Part shown: positions 17,291-27,186 of the stretch, in pieces
Layout of the letters: every line of letters starts with the position of its first letter
Position numbering within the stretch: the stretch's first letter is position 1
Assembly (NCBI RefSeq): GCF_001642575.1
Contig: NZ_LXNG01000012.1
Location: forward strand, 1-64,000
Direction: 5' to 3'
Source of the DNA: Xanthomonas floridensis
GTDB lineage: Bacteria; Pseudomonadota; Gammaproteobacteria; Xanthomonadales; Xanthomonadaceae
Length of the DNA stretch: 64,000 nucleotides
Position numbers and translations under genes: made by a program
The notes under the pieces: generated by a model
Database searches by the model: none
Told to the model about the DNA's origin: nothing
The model's input: the letters and a program-made list of their open reading frames with translations, nothing else

Positions 17291-18669
17291 TGAACGACAT
17301 GTCCCGCCAGGCCACGCGACTGGACGCCATCGGCGGCCGCTACGATCCGTGGCTGCTCGGCGCGGCGGTCACGCTCGCCTCGCTGGGCGTGGTGATGGTG
17401 GCGTCCAGCTCGATCGAGCTGGAAGCAAGCCCGTTCTATTACCTGACCCGCCACCTGCTGTTCCTGGGCGTCGGCATCGGGCTGGCCTTCTGGGCCATGC
17501 GTACCGAGCTCAAGACCATCGAGCAGCACAACCAGATGCTGCTGCTGGGCTGCTTTGTCATGCTCATCATGGTGTTCGTGCCTGGGCTGGGCAGCACCGT
17601 CAACGGCGCCAAGCGCTGGATCAATCTGGGCGTGTCCAGATTCCAGGTGGTCGAGTCGGTCAAGGTGCTCTACATCATCTGGTTGGCCAGTTACCTGGTG
17701 CGTTTTCGCGACGAGGTCAACGCGACCTGGCAGGCCATGCTCAAGCCGGTGTTCGTGGTCGGTTTCCTGGTGGCCCTGCTGTTGCTGCAGCCGGACTTCG
17801 GTTCGTCGATGCTGCTGTTGAGCGTCACTGCCTGCATGCTGGTGCTGGGCGGCGCGCCGATCGGGCGCATCATCCTGCCGATTCTGCTACTGCTGCCGGC
17901 GCTGGTGGCGCTGGTGATCTTCGAGCCGTACCGCATGCGGCGCGTCACGTCCTTCATGGACCCGTGGGTCGATCAGCTCGGCTCGGGCTACCAGCTGTCC
18001 AACGCACTCATGGCCATCGGCCGTGGCGAGTGGATGGGCGTGGGCCTGGGGGCGTCGGTGCAGAAGCTCAACTACCTGCCCGAATCGCATACCGACTTCA
18101 TCTTTTCGGTGATCGCCGAAGAACTGGGATTCATCGGCGTCTGCGGCGTGGTGGCCCTGTACGCTCTGCTGGTCGGCCGGGCGTTCTGGCTGGGCATGCG
18201 CTGCGTGGAAATGAAGCGCCATTTCTCCGGCTACGTCGCCTTCGGTATCGGCCTGTGGGTGGCGATGCAAAGCTTCGTGTCGATCGGCGTGAACTTGGGA
18301 ATTCTGCCAACCAAGGGCCTGACCCTGCCGCTGATTTCCTCCGGCGGTTCGTCGGTACTGATGACCTGCGTGGCGATGGGCCTGCTGCTGCGCGTGTCCT
18401 ATGAAATGGACCGCGCCGAGCGGCTGCGCAGCAAGCTGTCGCCGCAGGGCGCGGGCACTGCATCCTCCGAGCCGGCTGAGCCGGCGGTCGACCCGGTTCC
18501 GCCGGCGTATACCGCGGGACGCAAGCCGCAGCGTGAGACGGCGGCAGCGCCGGCACCAGTGGCAGCGCCGTCTCCTGCAGCACCTTCAGTGGCGCCGGCA
18601 TCGGCAATCTTGCGTGGCACCAGCCGGATGCAGCCGCGTGTGGAACCGACCTTCGGGAGGATTGCATGA
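17290..18669 (+). CDS. ftsW: Septal peptidoglycan polymerase FtsW (SEDS family)
   Basis: 459 aa from ATG 17290. Ten hydrophobic segments; motifs [27 protein letters not shown] and [14 protein letters not shown] identify the SEDS glycosyltransferase that polymerises lipid II with FtsI at the septum. The first about 20 residues are cytoplasmic. A long alanine/proline-rich C-terminal tail (after residue about 385) is unusual in length and probably disordered. The stop overlaps murG as ATGA. Confidence 0.96.
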   Translation: MNDMSRQATRLDAIGGRYDPWLLGAAVTLASLGVVMVASSSIELEASPFYYLTRHLLFLGVGIGLAFWAMRTELKTIEQHNQMLLLGCFVMLIMVFVPGLGSTVNGAKRWINLGVSRFQVVESVKVLYIIWLASYLVRFRDEVNATWQAMLKPVFVVGFLVALLLLQPDFGSSMLLLSVTACMLVLGGAPIGRIILPILLLLPALVALVIFEPYRMRRVTSFMDPWVDQLGSGYQLSNALMAIGRGEWMGVGLGASVQKLNYLPESHTDFIFSVIAEELGFIGVCGVVALYALLVGRAFWLGMRCVEMKRHFSGYVAFGIGLWVAMQSFVSIGVNLGILPTKGLTLPLISSGGSSVLMTCVAMGLLLRVSYEMDRAERLRSKLSPQGAGTASSEPAEPAVDPVPPAYTAGRKPQRETAAAPAPVAAPSPAAPSVAPASAILRGTSRMQPRVEPTFGRIA

Positions 18670-19946
18670 GCGTCTATGCGAATCCCGCGCAAGAGCCCGC
18701 ACGTTCACGTGTGGAGATTCAACCAGTGATGATTCTGGCCGGCGGTACCGGTGGACATATTTTCCCGGGCCTGGCCGTGGCCAAGGTACTGCGCGCGCGC
18801 GGCGTGCCGGTGACCTGGCTGGGTGCCGACGGGGCGATGGAAACGCGGCTGGTACCGCAGCACGCGATCCAGATCGACACGCTGGCCATCAGTGGCCTGC
18901 GCGGCAAGGGCGTGATCAAGTTGCTTGGCGCACCGGTGCGGGTGATGCGCGCCGTGCGCGCCGCCGGTTTCGTGCTGCGCAAGCGCCAGCCGCGTGCGGT
19001 GATCAGTTTTGGAGGCTTTGCGGCTGGCCCGGGCGGTCTGGCCGCGCGCCTGCTCGGCGTGCCCTTGCTGGTGCACGAACAGAATCGCGCGCCCGGCATG
19101 ACCAACAAGGTGCTGTCGCGCTTCGCGCGCCGCGTGCTGACCGGTTTTCCGGGCAGCTTCGCTGGCGAAGAAGCAGTGGGTAACCCGGTGCGCGCGGAAA
19201 TTGCCGCGCTGCCGGATCCTGCGGTGCGTCTGGTTGGCCGCGGTGGCCCGGTGCGGGTGCTGGTACTGGGCGGCAGTCAGGGCGCACGCGTGCTCAATCA
19301 AGCCGTGCCGTCGGCGTTGGCCGCGCTCGGTCACCCGGACGTGCAGGTCCGCCACCAGTGCGGTGAAAAGCTGCGGGGCGAAGCCGATGCGGCGTACACG
19401 CAGGCTGGCGTCGATGCCAGCGTCGAACCCTTCATTGCCGACATGGCCGACGCCTATGCCTGGGCCGACCTGGTGGTGTGCCGTGCAGGCGCCTCCACGC
19501 TGGCCGAACTGTGCGCTGCCGGTGTCGGCAGCGTGCTGGTGCCCTTTGCCGCCGCCGTGGACGATCACCAGACCCGCAATGCCGAATACCTGGTCGGCGC
19601 GGACGCCGCCGTACTGCTCAAGCAGGACGATACGTTGGCCGTGCGCCTGCAGCAGGTCTTGCAGACCTTGCTCACCGACCCGGCACGCCGCCTGTCGATG
19701 GCGCAAGCCGCCCGCACCCTGGCCAAGCCGGACGCCGCCGAACGCATTGCCGACATCATTCTGCAGGAAGCCGGGAGTGGTGAATCGGGAATGGGGAATC
19801 GGCAGAGCTCAGAACAATTGCAGGAACAGACAGTGATGCAAGAAAACAAGCGCACCGGTCAGGCGCTCAACGCCGCCGTTGCCTCGCTTTACACGATTCC
19901 CGATTCCCAATTCCCGATTCGCCCCTCCACCGGAGGTGCCGCGTGA
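18666..19946 (+). CDS. murG: Lipid II synthase MurG, with repeat-derived C-terminal tail
   Basis: 426 aa from ATG 18666 (ATGA overlap). [38 protein letters not shown] and [11 protein letters not shown] are the GT28 motifs that bind lipid I and UDP-GlcNAc. The enzyme works on the cytoplasmic face of the inner membrane. A 19-residue N-terminal extension precedes the core. The usual end ([12 protein letters not shown], about residue 370) is followed by about 56 residues encoded by a dispersed repeat ([12 protein letters not shown] ... [16 protein letters not shown]). The last codons contain GGAGG for murC and overlap its GTG. Confidence 0.96.
   Translation: MSVYANPAQEPARSRVEIQPVMILAGGTGGHIFPGLAVAKVLRARGVPVTWLGADGAMETRLVPQHAIQIDTLAISGLRGKGVIKLLGAPVRVMRAVRAAGFVLRKRQPRAVISFGGFAAGPGGLAARLLGVPLLVHEQNRAPGMTNKVLSRFARRVLTGFPGSFAGEEAVGNPVRAEIAALPDPAVRLVGRGGPVRVLVLGGSQGARVLNQAVPSALAALGHPDVQVRHQCGEKLRGEADAAYTQAGVDASVEPFIADMADAYAWADLVVCRAGASTLAELCAAGVGSVLVPFAAAVDDHQTRNAEYLVGADAAVLLKQDDTLAVRLQQVLQTLLTDPARRLSMAQAARTLAKPDAAERIADIILQEAGSGESGMGNRQSSEQLQEQTVMQENKRTGQALNAAVASLYTIPDSQFPIRPSTGGAA
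19773..19920. repeat. GGGAATCGGGAAT-type palindromic repeat inside murG
   Basis: The left arm starts GGGAGTGGTGAATCGGGAAT and the right arm ends with GATTCCCGATTCCCAATTCC. The spacer between arms is about 90 bases and reads as [16 protein letters not shown] and onward in MurG. The spacer is longer and different from that of the rsmH copy. Confidence 0.85.
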
Positions 19947-21376
19947 TCCGCCGTCTACAGGACAGTGGCGATCTGGTGCGCGCGTTTCCGCGCGTGCATT
20001 TCGTGGGTATCGGCGGCACCGGCATGAGCGGCATTGCCGAGGTCATGCTGACGCTGGGCTACGAAGTGTCCGGCTCGGACAACGCCGATAACGCGGCAAC
20101 GCGACGGCTGGCCAAGCTCGGTGCGCGCGTGATGCGCGGCCACTCGGCCGCCAACGTGCTCGGCACCGATTGCGTGGTGGTCTCCAGCGCGATTCGCGAA
20201 GATAACCCCGAGCTGATGGAAGCGCGTAGCCAGCGCATCCCGATCATGCCGCGTGCGGCGATGCTGGCCGAGCTGATGCGCTTCCGTCGCGGCATCGCGG
20301 TTGCCGGTACGCACGGCAAGACCACCACCACCAGTCTGGCTGCGGCAGTCCTGAGCGAAGGCGGCCTGGATCCGACCTTCGTCATCGGTGGCCAGCTGCT
20401 GGCCGCCGGTGCCAACGCCAAGTTGGGTGGCGGCCAGTGGCTGGTGGCCGAAGCCGACGAAAGCGATGGCAGCTTCCTGCGGCTGAATCCGCTGATGGCG
20501 GTGATCACCAATATCGACTCGGATCACCTGGAAAACTACGGCAACGACTTTGCCCGGGTGCAGGCCGCGTTTGCCGAATTCCTGCAGCGCCTGCCGTTCT
20601 ACGGCCTGGCCCTGCTGTGCATCGACGACCCGGAAGTGGCCGCGCTGGCCGGCAAGACGCCGCGTCACGTAATGAGCTACGGCATGAGCGAGAACGCCGA
20701 CGTGCGTGCCGAAGACGTGGTGCAGGATGGCCCGCGGATGCGCTTCACCCTGCGTCTGCCCGAAGGCACCACCACGCCGGTGACGCTGGCATTGCCGGGC
20801 CGCCACAACGTGCTCAATGCATTGGCCGCTGCCGCGATCGGCTGGCAGCTCGGCGTGGAGCCGCAGACCATTGCGCGCGCGCTGGAAAATTTCGCCGGTA
20901 TCGGCCGCCGTTTCAACGATCTGGGCGAAGTCACCACCAGCAACGGCGCACGCGTGCGCGTGGTCGACGATTACGGCCATCACCCGCGCGAGCTGGAAGC
21001 GGTGTTTGCCGCCGCCCGCGGCGGCTGGCCGGACAAACGCCTGGTGGTGGCGTTCCAGCCGCACCGTTACAGCCGCACCCGCGATCAGTTCGATGCCTTC
21101 GCCGCCGTGCTGAGCACCGTCGATGCACTGGTGTTGAGCGAGGTCTACCCGGCCGGCGAAGCGCCGATTCCCGGCGCCGACTCGCGCGCATTGGCGCGTG
21201 CCATCCGTGCGCGCGGCCGCAGCGAGCCGGTGGTGGTCGGGCAGATTGCCGGTCTGGCCGAAGTGCTGCCGGACGTGCTGCAGGACGGCGACCTGCTGTT
21301 GATGATGGGCGCTGGCGATATCGGTTACGTCGCCCAGCACATCATCAATCACGGCTTTGTCGGAGAGCAGGCATGA
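19943..21376 (+). CDS. murC: UDP-MurNAc:L-alanine ligase MurC
   Basis: 477 aa, GTG 19943 (GTGA overlap with murG), GGAGG nine bases before. [20 protein letters not shown] is the UDP-binding N-terminal loop, [11 protein letters not shown] the ATP loop, and [13 protein letters not shown] lies in the C-terminal domain. It adds the first amino acid, L-Ala, to UDP-MurNAc. The order murG-murC-ddlB is the standard dcw order. Confidence 0.97.
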   Translation: MIRRLQDSGDLVRAFPRVHFVGIGGTGMSGIAEVMLTLGYEVSGSDNADNAATRRLAKLGARVMRGHSAANVLGTDCVVVSSAIREDNPELMEARSQRIPIMPRAAMLAELMRFRRGIAVAGTHGKTTTTSLAAAVLSEGGLDPTFVIGGQLLAAGANAKLGGGQWLVAEADESDGSFLRLNPLMAVITNIDSDHLENYGNDFARVQAAFAEFLQRLPFYGLALLCIDDPEVAALAGKTPRHVMSYGMSENADVRAEDVVQDGPRMRFTLRLPEGTTTPVTLALPGRHNVLNALAAAAIGWQLGVEPQTIARALENFAGIGRRFNDLGEVTTSNGARVRVVDDYGHHPRELEAVFAAARGGWPDKRLVVAFQPHRYSRTRDQFDAFAAVLSTVDALVLSEVYPAGEAPIPGADSRALARAIRARGRSEPVVVGQIAGLAEVLPDVLQDGDLLLMMGAGDIGYVAQHIINHGFVGEQA

Positions 21377-22329
21377 GTGCGCCGATCGCCGCCGCGCGCA
21401 GCAACGATCCGGCCGCGTTCGGCCGCGTCGCCGTGCTGCTTGGTGGAACCTCGTCCGAGCGCGAGGTGTCGTTGAATTCCGGCAACAACGTGCTGGAGGC
21501 CTTGCGCGCGCGCGGTGTCGATGCGCAGCCGGTGGACGGCATTCCTGCACTGGCGCAGGCGCTGGTCGCCGGCCGCTTCGACCGCGTGTTCAACGTGCTG
21601 CATGGCCATAACGGCGGCGGCGAAGACGGCATTGTGCAGGGCTTGATGGAAGCCTTCGGCATCCCGTACACCGGCTCGGACGTGTTGGGTTCGGCCTTGA
21701 GCATGGACAAGATCCGCACCAAGCAGGTGTGGCTGTCGCTGGGCCTGAGCACGCCGCGCTATGCGCGGCTGGCTGCTGGTGCCAGCGCCAATGAAATTCA
21801 CGCTGCCGCCCGGAAGATCGGCTTGCCGGTGATCGTCAAGCCGGCCAACGAAGGTTCCAGTGTCGGCGTCAGCCGCGTGTTCGACCAGGCCCAGCTTGAA
21901 GAGGCAGTGGTGCTGGCTGCGCGCTACGACGGCGCGTTGCTGATGGAGCAGCTGATCGAAGGCGATGAACTCACCGTGGCCGTGCTCGGCGATACCGCAT
22001 TGCCGTCGATCCGCATCGTGCCCAAGGGGCAGTGGTACGACTACAACGCCAAATACATCGCCGAGGACACGCAGTACCTGTGCCCCGGCCTGGAAGGCGA
22101 GGCCGAAGCGCAGATCCGCCAGCTCGCCCTCGACGCCTTCCGTGCTGCCGGCTGCCGCGGCTGGGGCCGCGTGGACGTCATGCGCGATCGCACCAGTGGT
22201 CAGCTCTACCTTTTGGAAGTGAACACCGCTCCCGGCATGACCAGCCACTCGCTGGTGCCCAAGGCCGCCCGCCAGCGCGGTATCGAGTTCGAAGAACTGG
22301 TCTGGCGCGTGCTGGAGCAGACGCTGTGA
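21373..22329 (+). CDS. ddlB: D-alanine--D-alanine ligase DdlB
   Basis: 318 aa, ATG 21373 (ATGA overlap). ATP-grasp fold: [16 protein letters not shown] at the N-terminus, [19 protein letters not shown] in the ATP-binding domain and [16 protein letters not shown] with the metal-binding Glu and Asn at the end. It makes the D-Ala-D-Ala used by MurF. The gap to ftsQ (112 bases) is filled by a dispersed repeat, so here the repeat separated two genes instead of being translated. Confidence 0.96.
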   Translation: MSAPIAAARSNDPAAFGRVAVLLGGTSSEREVSLNSGNNVLEALRARGVDAQPVDGIPALAQALVAGRFDRVFNVLHGHNGGGEDGIVQGLMEAFGIPYTGSDVLGSALSMDKIRTKQVWLSLGLSTPRYARLAAGASANEIHAAARKIGLPVIVKPANEGSSVGVSRVFDQAQLEEAVVLAARYDGALLMEQLIEGDELTVAVLGDTALPSIRIVPKGQWYDYNAKYIAEDTQYLCPGLEGEAEAQIRQLALDAFRAAGCRGWGRVDVMRDRTSGQLYLLEVNTAPGMTSHSLVPKAARQRGIEFEELVWRVLEQTL

Positions 22330-22333
22330 AGCC

Positions 22334-22425
22334 GGGATTGGGGAACGGGGAATCGGGAATCGCAAAAGCGACAGCCGGCAGTGCGCCGCTGTTGACGATT
22401 CCTTATTCCCGATTCCCCATTCCCG
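22334..22425. repeat. GGGAATCGGGAAT-type palindromic repeat, ddlB-ftsQ
   Basis: Starts five bases after the ddlB stop: GGGATTGGGGAACGGGGAAT and a further GGGAATC unit, spacer with GCCGCTGTTGACGATT, right arm TTATTCCCGATTCCCCATTC. The spacer end (GCTGTTGAC) is shared with the copy inside ftsQ. Confidence 0.85.
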
Positions 22426-22441
22426 CATGCGGAACGTGCCA

Positions 22442-23278
22442 ATGAACGCCACCTTGCGCATCCTCGCCTGGTTGCTGGCGCTGGCATTGGTCGCGCTGCC
22501 GGTGGTGGCCGTGCTCAATGGCTGGGTCGGTGCCGAGCGCTGGCCGTTGGCGAAGTTGCGGGTGTCCGGCGATTTCAAGCGGGTGCCGGCCGAAGAGTTG
22601 CGCGCGGTGGTGTTGCCATATGCGCGCGCAGGATTTTTTGCGGTGAAGCTGCAGCAGGCGCAGGACGCCATCGCGCGCCTGCCGTGGGTGGAGAGCGCGC
22701 AGGTGCGCAAGCGCTGGCCGGATGTGCTGGAAGTGCACGTGACCGAGCACAAGCCGTTCGCGCGCTGGGGCACCGATCGCATGCTGTCCGAACAGGGCCG
22801 CTTGTTCCGCACCCCACCGTTGCTCAAGGATTTCAAGTTGCCCCAGCTCGGTGGCCCGGACGCCAAGACCCAGGACGTGGTGGCGCTGTACAACGAATCG
22901 CGTGCGCTGTTCGCGCCGACCGGGCTGGATGTGGAGCGCCTGGAAATGGACGCGCGCGGCAGCTGGTCGCTGGGCCTGAGCAACGGCGTGCAGATCGTGA
23001 TCGGCCGCGACGATGCGCGCGCGCGCCTGCAGCGCTTCGCCCGCGTGCTACCGCAACTGGCCGACCCGCAACGCCCGATCGCCCGCGCCGACCTGCGCTA
23101 CACCAACGGCTTTACCGTTGAAAGGCGAATGGAGAATGGGGAATCGGGAATGGAGAAGAAGCCCAAGCAGGCATCGCCCGCTGCGCCTCACGCTCTTGTT
23201 CTCAATTCTCCCCGCATTCGTGCACCGCTGTTGACCATTCCCCATTCCCCATTCGCTATTCCCGGCTTTAAGACATGA
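22442..23278 (+). CDS. ftsQ: Cell division protein FtsQ, with repeat-derived C-terminal tail
   Basis: 278 aa from ATG 22442 (an in-frame ATG at 22427 would add five residues; neither has a strong ribosome-binding site). Transmembrane segment at residues 5-25, then the POTRA domain (LAKLRVSGDFKRVPAEELRA) and the FtsQ domain with VRKRWPDVLEVHVTEHKPFARW. It recruits FtsLB and FtsWI to the septum. The conserved end (DLRYTNGFTV) at about residue 227 is followed by about 51 residues from a dispersed repeat. The TGA overlaps ftsA (ATGA). Confidence 0.94.
   Translation: MNATLRILAWLLALALVALPVVAVLNGWVGAERWPLAKLRVSGDFKRVPAEELRAVVLPYARAGFFAVKLQQAQDAIARLPWVESAQVRKRWPDVLEVHVTEHKPFARWGTDRMLSEQGRLFRTPPLLKDFKLPQLGGPDAKTQDVVALYNESRALFAPTGLDVERLEMDARGSWSLGLSNGVQIVIGRDDARARLQRFARVLPQLADPQRPIARADLRYTNGFTVERRMENGESGMEKKPKQASPAAPHALVLNSPRIRAPLLTIPHSPFAIPGFKT
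23124..23265. repeat. GGGAATCGGGAAT-type palindromic repeat inside ftsQ
   Basis: Left arm GGAGAATGGGGAATCGGGAA, right arm CCATTCCCCATTCCCCATTC; the spacer of about 75 bases includes CACCGCTGTTGACC, also found in the ddlB-ftsQ copy. It is translated as the tail RMENGESGMEKKPKQ ... IPHSPFAIP. Confidence 0.85.
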
Positions 23279-24510
23279 ATCGCAAAGGCGACAAATCCCT
23301 CATCGTTGGACTGGACATCGGCACCTCCAAGGTCGTTGCGCTGGTCGGCGAATACTCGCCCGGCAATCCGATCGAAGTGATCGGTATCGGTTCGCATGAG
23401 TCGCGCGGTCTCAAGCGCGGCGTGGTGGTGGACATCGAGTCCACCGTGCAGTCGATCCAGCGTGCGGTGGAAGAGGCCGAGCTGATGGCCGGCTGCGAAA
23501 TCCGCTCGGTGTATGCCTCGATCTCCGGCAACCACGTGCAGTGCAAGAACTCGCCCGGCATCGTGCCGATCCGCGACGGCGAAGTGACCTGGAGCGATCT
23601 GGAGCGCGTGCTCGACGCGGCCAAGGCCGTGGCCATTCCGGCCGACCAACGCATCCTGCATGCGATCCCGCGCGAGTACGTGCTGGACGATTCGCAGGAA
23701 GGCATCCGCAACCCGGTCGGCATGACCGGCGTGCGCCTGGAGGTGCATGCGCACCTGGTGGTGTGCGCGCAGTCGGCCGCCGCCAATATCACCAAGTGCG
23801 TGCAGAAGTGCGGCCTGCAGGTGGACGATCTGGTGCTGTCGTCGCTGGCCTCCAGCGTGGCGGTCCTGACCGCCGACGAACGCGAGCTGGGCGTGGTGCT
23901 GGTGGATATCGGCGCCGGCACCACCGATCTGGCGGTGTACGTGCAGGGCGCGATCTGCCACACCGCCTCGCTGCCGATCGCCGGCGACCACGTCACCAAC
24001 GACATCGCGCACATGCTGCGCACGCCCACGCCGGAAGCCGAGCAGATCAAGGTGCGTTACGCCTGCGCACTGGCGCAGCTGGCCACCGCCGAAGAAAGCA
24101 TCCAGGTGCCGTCGGTGGGTGACCGCCCGCCGCGCCGCATGCCGCGCCACGCGCTCGCGCAGGCGGTTCAGGGCCGTTACGAAGAAATTTTTGAAATGGT
24201 GCAGGCCGAACTGCGCCGTTCGGGCTTTGAAGAAATGGTGCGCGCCGGCATGGTGCTCACCGGCGGCGCCTCGAAGATGGAAGGCGTGGTGGAACTGGCC
24301 GAAGAAATGCTGCAGATGCCGGTGCGCGTGGGCATCCCGCAGCACGTCACCGGCCTGGGTGAGGTCGTCGGCAACCCGGTGCACGCCTCCGGCGTGGGCC
24401 TGTTGCTGATGGGCAGCCAGATCGAACACCCACGCCGCCCGTCGATCCCGACCGGCCGTGCGGGCAGCTTGTTCAAGAAATTGAAGAATTGGTATCGCGG
24501 CGAATTTTGA
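23275..24510 (+). CDS. ftsA: Cell division protein FtsA
   Basis: 411 aa, ATG 23275. Actin-like fold: VGLDIGTSKVVALVGEY (phosphate 1), VVLVDIGAGTTDLAVY (phosphate 2), VLTGGASKMEGVVELA (adenosine), and a 1C SHS2 subdomain. The last residues, SLFKKLKNWYRGEF, are the amphipathic membrane-targeting helix. FtsA tethers FtsZ to the membrane and recruits later division proteins. Translation is coupled to the repeat-extended ftsQ by ATGA. Confidence 0.97.
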   Translation: MNRKGDKSLIVGLDIGTSKVVALVGEYSPGNPIEVIGIGSHESRGLKRGVVVDIESTVQSIQRAVEEAELMAGCEIRSVYASISGNHVQCKNSPGIVPIRDGEVTWSDLERVLDAAKAVAIPADQRILHAIPREYVLDDSQEGIRNPVGMTGVRLEVHAHLVVCAQSAAANITKCVQKCGLQVDDLVLSSLASSVAVLTADERELGVVLVDIGAGTTDLAVYVQGAICHTASLPIAGDHVTNDIAHMLRTPTPEAEQIKVRYACALAQLATAEESIQVPSVGDRPPRRMPRHALAQAVQGRYEEIFEMVQAELRRSGFEEMVRAGMVLTGGASKMEGVVELAEEMLQMPVRVGIPQHVTGLGEVVGNPVHASGVGLLLMGSQIEHPRRPSIPTGRAGSLFKKLKNWYRGEF

Positions 24511-24776
24511 ATCGGGAATCGGGAATCGGGAATCGGTTGAAGCAAAGGCAAAGCGGTTGCAGCAGGATTGAGTGGAGAGCGGTGAGAGCGGGCAGGGCGT
24601 AGTTTTTTTGTGGTTCCGCTGAGGAAATAGTGGTTGGAGCGAAGGTGTTTCGCTGTTGCGATTCTCCATTCCCAACTTCCCATTCCCGGCATTCAAACAA
24701 CAACATTCGCCGACATGCGGGTGTTGGGCTGGCGAACGGAGCAATCCGATTCCCCATTCCCGATTCCCCATTCACG
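24511..24776. repeat. Compound GGGAATCGGGAAT-type repeat, ftsA-ftsZ
   Basis: The whole 287-base gap between ftsA and ftsZ is mostly repeat. The left arm has four GGGAATC units right after the ftsA stop. Two right-type arms follow (CTCCATTCCCAACTTCCCATTC at 24663-24684 approximately, and CCCCATTCCCGATTCCCC at 24742-24769), so two copies may be nested. The central part contains TGGTT 24611, GAGGA 24621 and TGGTT 24631 in ten-base register, reminiscent of the MraZ boxes. Confidence 0.75.
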
Positions 24777-24797
24777 GCATCTAAAGAGGACACTGAC

Positions 24798-26042
24798 ATG
24801 GCACATTTTGAACTGATCGAAAAGATGGCTCCCAACGCGGTCATCAAGGTCGTGGGCGTGGGCGGCGGCGGCGGTAACGCGGTTGCACACATGGTCAACA
24901 CCAACGTCGATGGCGTGGAATTCATCACCGCCAACACCGACTCGCAGGCGATCAAGAACTGCGGCGCCAAGCTGCAGCTGCAGCTGGGCACCAACGTCAC
25001 CAAGGGCCTGGGCGCAGGCGCCAACCCGGAAGTCGGCCGTCAGGCCGCACTGGAAGACCGCGAGCGCATCATGGACGCGCTGCAAGGTGCGGACATGGTG
25101 TTCATCACCGCCGGCATGGGCGGCGGCACCGGCACCGGCGCAGCCCCCGTGGTTGCGCAGCTGGCCAAGGAAATGGGCATCCTGACCGTGGCCGTGGTCA
25201 CCAAGCCGTTTCCGTTCGAAGGCCGTCGCCGCATGCAGGTCGCGCTGAAGGGCATCGAGGAACTGAGCCAGCATTGCGACTCGCTGATCACCATCCCCAA
25301 TGAAAAGCTGATCACCGTGCTGGGCCGCAACGCCACCATGATCCAGGCGTTCCGCGCTGCCAACGACGTGCTGCAGGGCGCGGTGCAGGGCATCGCCGAC
25401 CTGATCGTGCGTCCGGGCCTGATCAACGTCGACTTCGCCGACGTACGTACCGTGATGTCGGAAATGGGCCTGGCCATGATGGGCACCGGTTCGGCACGCG
25501 GCGACGATCGCGCGCAGGCCGCTGCCGAAGCCGCCATCCAGAACCCGTTGCTGGACGACGTCAACCTGGCCGGTGCCAACGGCATCCTGGTCAACATCAC
25601 CGCCGGCCCGGACTTCACCATGTCCGAGTTCGACGAGATCGGCCGCACCATCGAAGCGTTCGCCTCGGAAGACGCCACCGTGGTCGTCGGCACCGTGCTC
25701 GACCCGGACATGCAGGACGAAGTGCGCGTGACCGTGGTGGCCACCGGCCTGAACCGTGCGGTTGCCCGCCAGACCCAGCGTCCGGACCAGCGCGCGCCGA
25801 TCAAGCTGGTGCGCAACGCCACCACCGGCCAGCCGGAATTCGGCGACTTCGACACCAGCAGCGGCGACGCGGTGTCCAAGGCCGTCGGCGGCAGCATGGG
25901 CCTGGGCCTGCGTCGTCCGAGCAGCGACTCGGTCGGCAGCAGCGCTGGCAACCACACCAGCGGCGGTTCTTCGGCGCCGGCAGCCGATCTGCCCAACGAC
26001 TACCTGGATATCCCGGCGTTCCTGCGCCGCCAGGCCGACTGA
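24798..26042 (+). CDS. ftsZ: Cell division GTPase FtsZ
   Basis: 414 aa, ATG 24798 with AGAGGA 8 bases upstream. IKVVGVGGGGGNAVAHM and the tubulin signature GMGGGTGTGAAPV bind GTP; NVDFADVRTVM is the T7 loop region. A linker of about 60 residues rich in Ser/Gly leads to the C-terminal peptide DYLDIPAFLRRQAD, which binds FtsA and ZipA. FtsZ forms the division ring in the cytoplasm. Unlike its upstream neighbours it has its own good ribosome-binding site and an uncoupled start. Confidence 0.98.
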   Translation: MAHFELIEKMAPNAVIKVVGVGGGGGNAVAHMVNTNVDGVEFITANTDSQAIKNCGAKLQLQLGTNVTKGLGAGANPEVGRQAALEDRERIMDALQGADMVFITAGMGGGTGTGAAPVVAQLAKEMGILTVAVVTKPFPFEGRRRMQVALKGIEELSQHCDSLITIPNEKLITVLGRNATMIQAFRAANDVLQGAVQGIADLIVRPGLINVDFADVRTVMSEMGLAMMGTGSARGDDRAQAAAEAAIQNPLLDDVNLAGANGILVNITAGPDFTMSEFDEIGRTIEAFASEDATVVVGTVLDPDMQDEVRVTVVATGLNRAVARQTQRPDQRAPIKLVRNATTGQPEFGDFDTSSGDAVSKAVGGSMGLGLRRPSSDSVGSSAGNHTSGGSSAPAADLPNDYLDIPAFLRRQAD

Positions 26043-26121
26043 CGGGCGCCGGCTGCGTTGCCACGGTGGCGCAGCCCGTCCAGCCCGGCGATCGCGTCGG
26101 GTCCGCTATGCCATGTCCTTT

Positions 26122-26153
26122 CTGCCGGATCGGTCACGATCCGGCAGCTTTTG
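26122..26153 (+). terminator. Rho-independent terminator after ftsZ
   Basis: CTGCCGGATCG (26122-26132) and CGATCCGGCAG (26137-26147) form a perfect 11-bp stem with loop GTCA, followed by CTTTTGC. It closes the dcw transcript about 80 bases after ftsZ and separates it from lpxC. Confidence 0.8.
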
Positions 26154-26274
26154 CAGTGGCGTGACCGCTGAGTTACACCTCTCGTCACGCGTAACTTGTT
26201 AAAATTCGGCTAACCTCACCGAATTAGACAGCCTGTTCAGCGTCTGTCTGCATTGTTCCCCCAGACTTCGTCCT

Positions 26275-27186
26275 ATGACCCAGCAACGCACTCTCAAGAA
26301 CACCATTCGCGCCACCGGCGTCGGCCTGCACAGTGGCGACAAGGTGTACATGACGCTGCGACCGGCCCCGGTCGATCACGGTGTGGTGTTCCGGCGCGTG
26401 GACCTGGAGCCAGTGGTCGAAGTGCCCGCCGATGCCGAGCTGGTCACCGAGACCACGCTGTGCACCGGCCTGACCTGTAACGGCGCCAAGATCCAGACTG
26501 TCGAGCACCTGATGTCGGCCCTGGCCGGATTGGGTGTGGACAACGTCATCGTCGAACTGTCCTCGGCCGAGTTGCCGATCATGGACGGCTCGTCCGGCCC
26601 ATTCGTGTTCCTGCTGCAGTCGGCAGGGATCGTCGAACAGAACAAGGCCAAGCGCTTCATCCGCATTAAGCGGCCGGTGGAAGTGCGCGAGGGCGACAAG
26701 ATCGCGCGCTTCGAGCCGTACGAGGGCTACAAGCTCGGTTTCACCATCGAATTCAATCACCCGATGATCCCGGCCAAGCAGTCGCGCCAGGAAATCGAGT
26801 TCTCCACCTCGGCATACGTCAAGGAAATCTCCCGCGCGCGTACCTTCGGTTTCATGCGCGATCTGGAGTACATGCGCGAGCGCAACCTGGGCCTGGGCGG
26901 CTCGATGGACAATGCCATCGTGCTGGACGAGTTCCGCGTGCTCAACGAGGACGGCCTGCGCTATACCAACGAATTCGTCCGCCACAAGATTCTGGACGCC
27001 ATCGGCGACCTCTACCTGGCTGGCGGCGCCATCCTGGGCGCCTACGAAGGCTTCAAATCCGGGCATGCGCTCAACAACAAGCTGGTGCGTGCGTTGCTGG
27101 CGGACCAGAGCGCCTGGGAATGGGTCAGCTTCGCCGAGGGCGCCGAGCCGCCGCCGGTCACCTACGCCAGCCCTGTCTACGCCTGA
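26275..27186 (+). CDS. lpxC: UDP-3-O-acyl-N-acetylglucosamine deacetylase LpxC
   Basis: 303 aa, ATG 26275. It begins [35 protein letters not shown] carries the first zinc-binding His, [15 protein letters not shown] the second His and Asp, and [11 protein letters not shown] the catalytic His. It performs the committed step of lipid A synthesis. The position after ftsZ is conserved in gammaproteobacteria. The 232-base gap contains the ftsZ terminator and a TAAAAT (26200-26205) that could be a -10 element for its own promoter. Confidence 0.97.
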   Translation: MTQQRTLKNTIRATGVGLHSGDKVYMTLRPAPVDHGVVFRRVDLEPVVEVPADAELVTETTLCTGLTCNGAKIQTVEHLMSALAGLGVDNVIVELSSAELPIMDGSSGPFVFLLQSAGIVEQNKAKRFIRIKRPVEVREGDKIARFEPYEGYKLGFTIEFNHPMIPAKQSRQEIEFSTSAYVKEISRARTFGFMRDLEYMRERNLGLGGSMDNAIVLDEFRVLNEDGLRYTNEFVRHKILDAIGDLYLAGGAILGAYEGFKSGHALNNKLVRALLADQSAWEWVSFAEGAEPPPVTYASPVYA

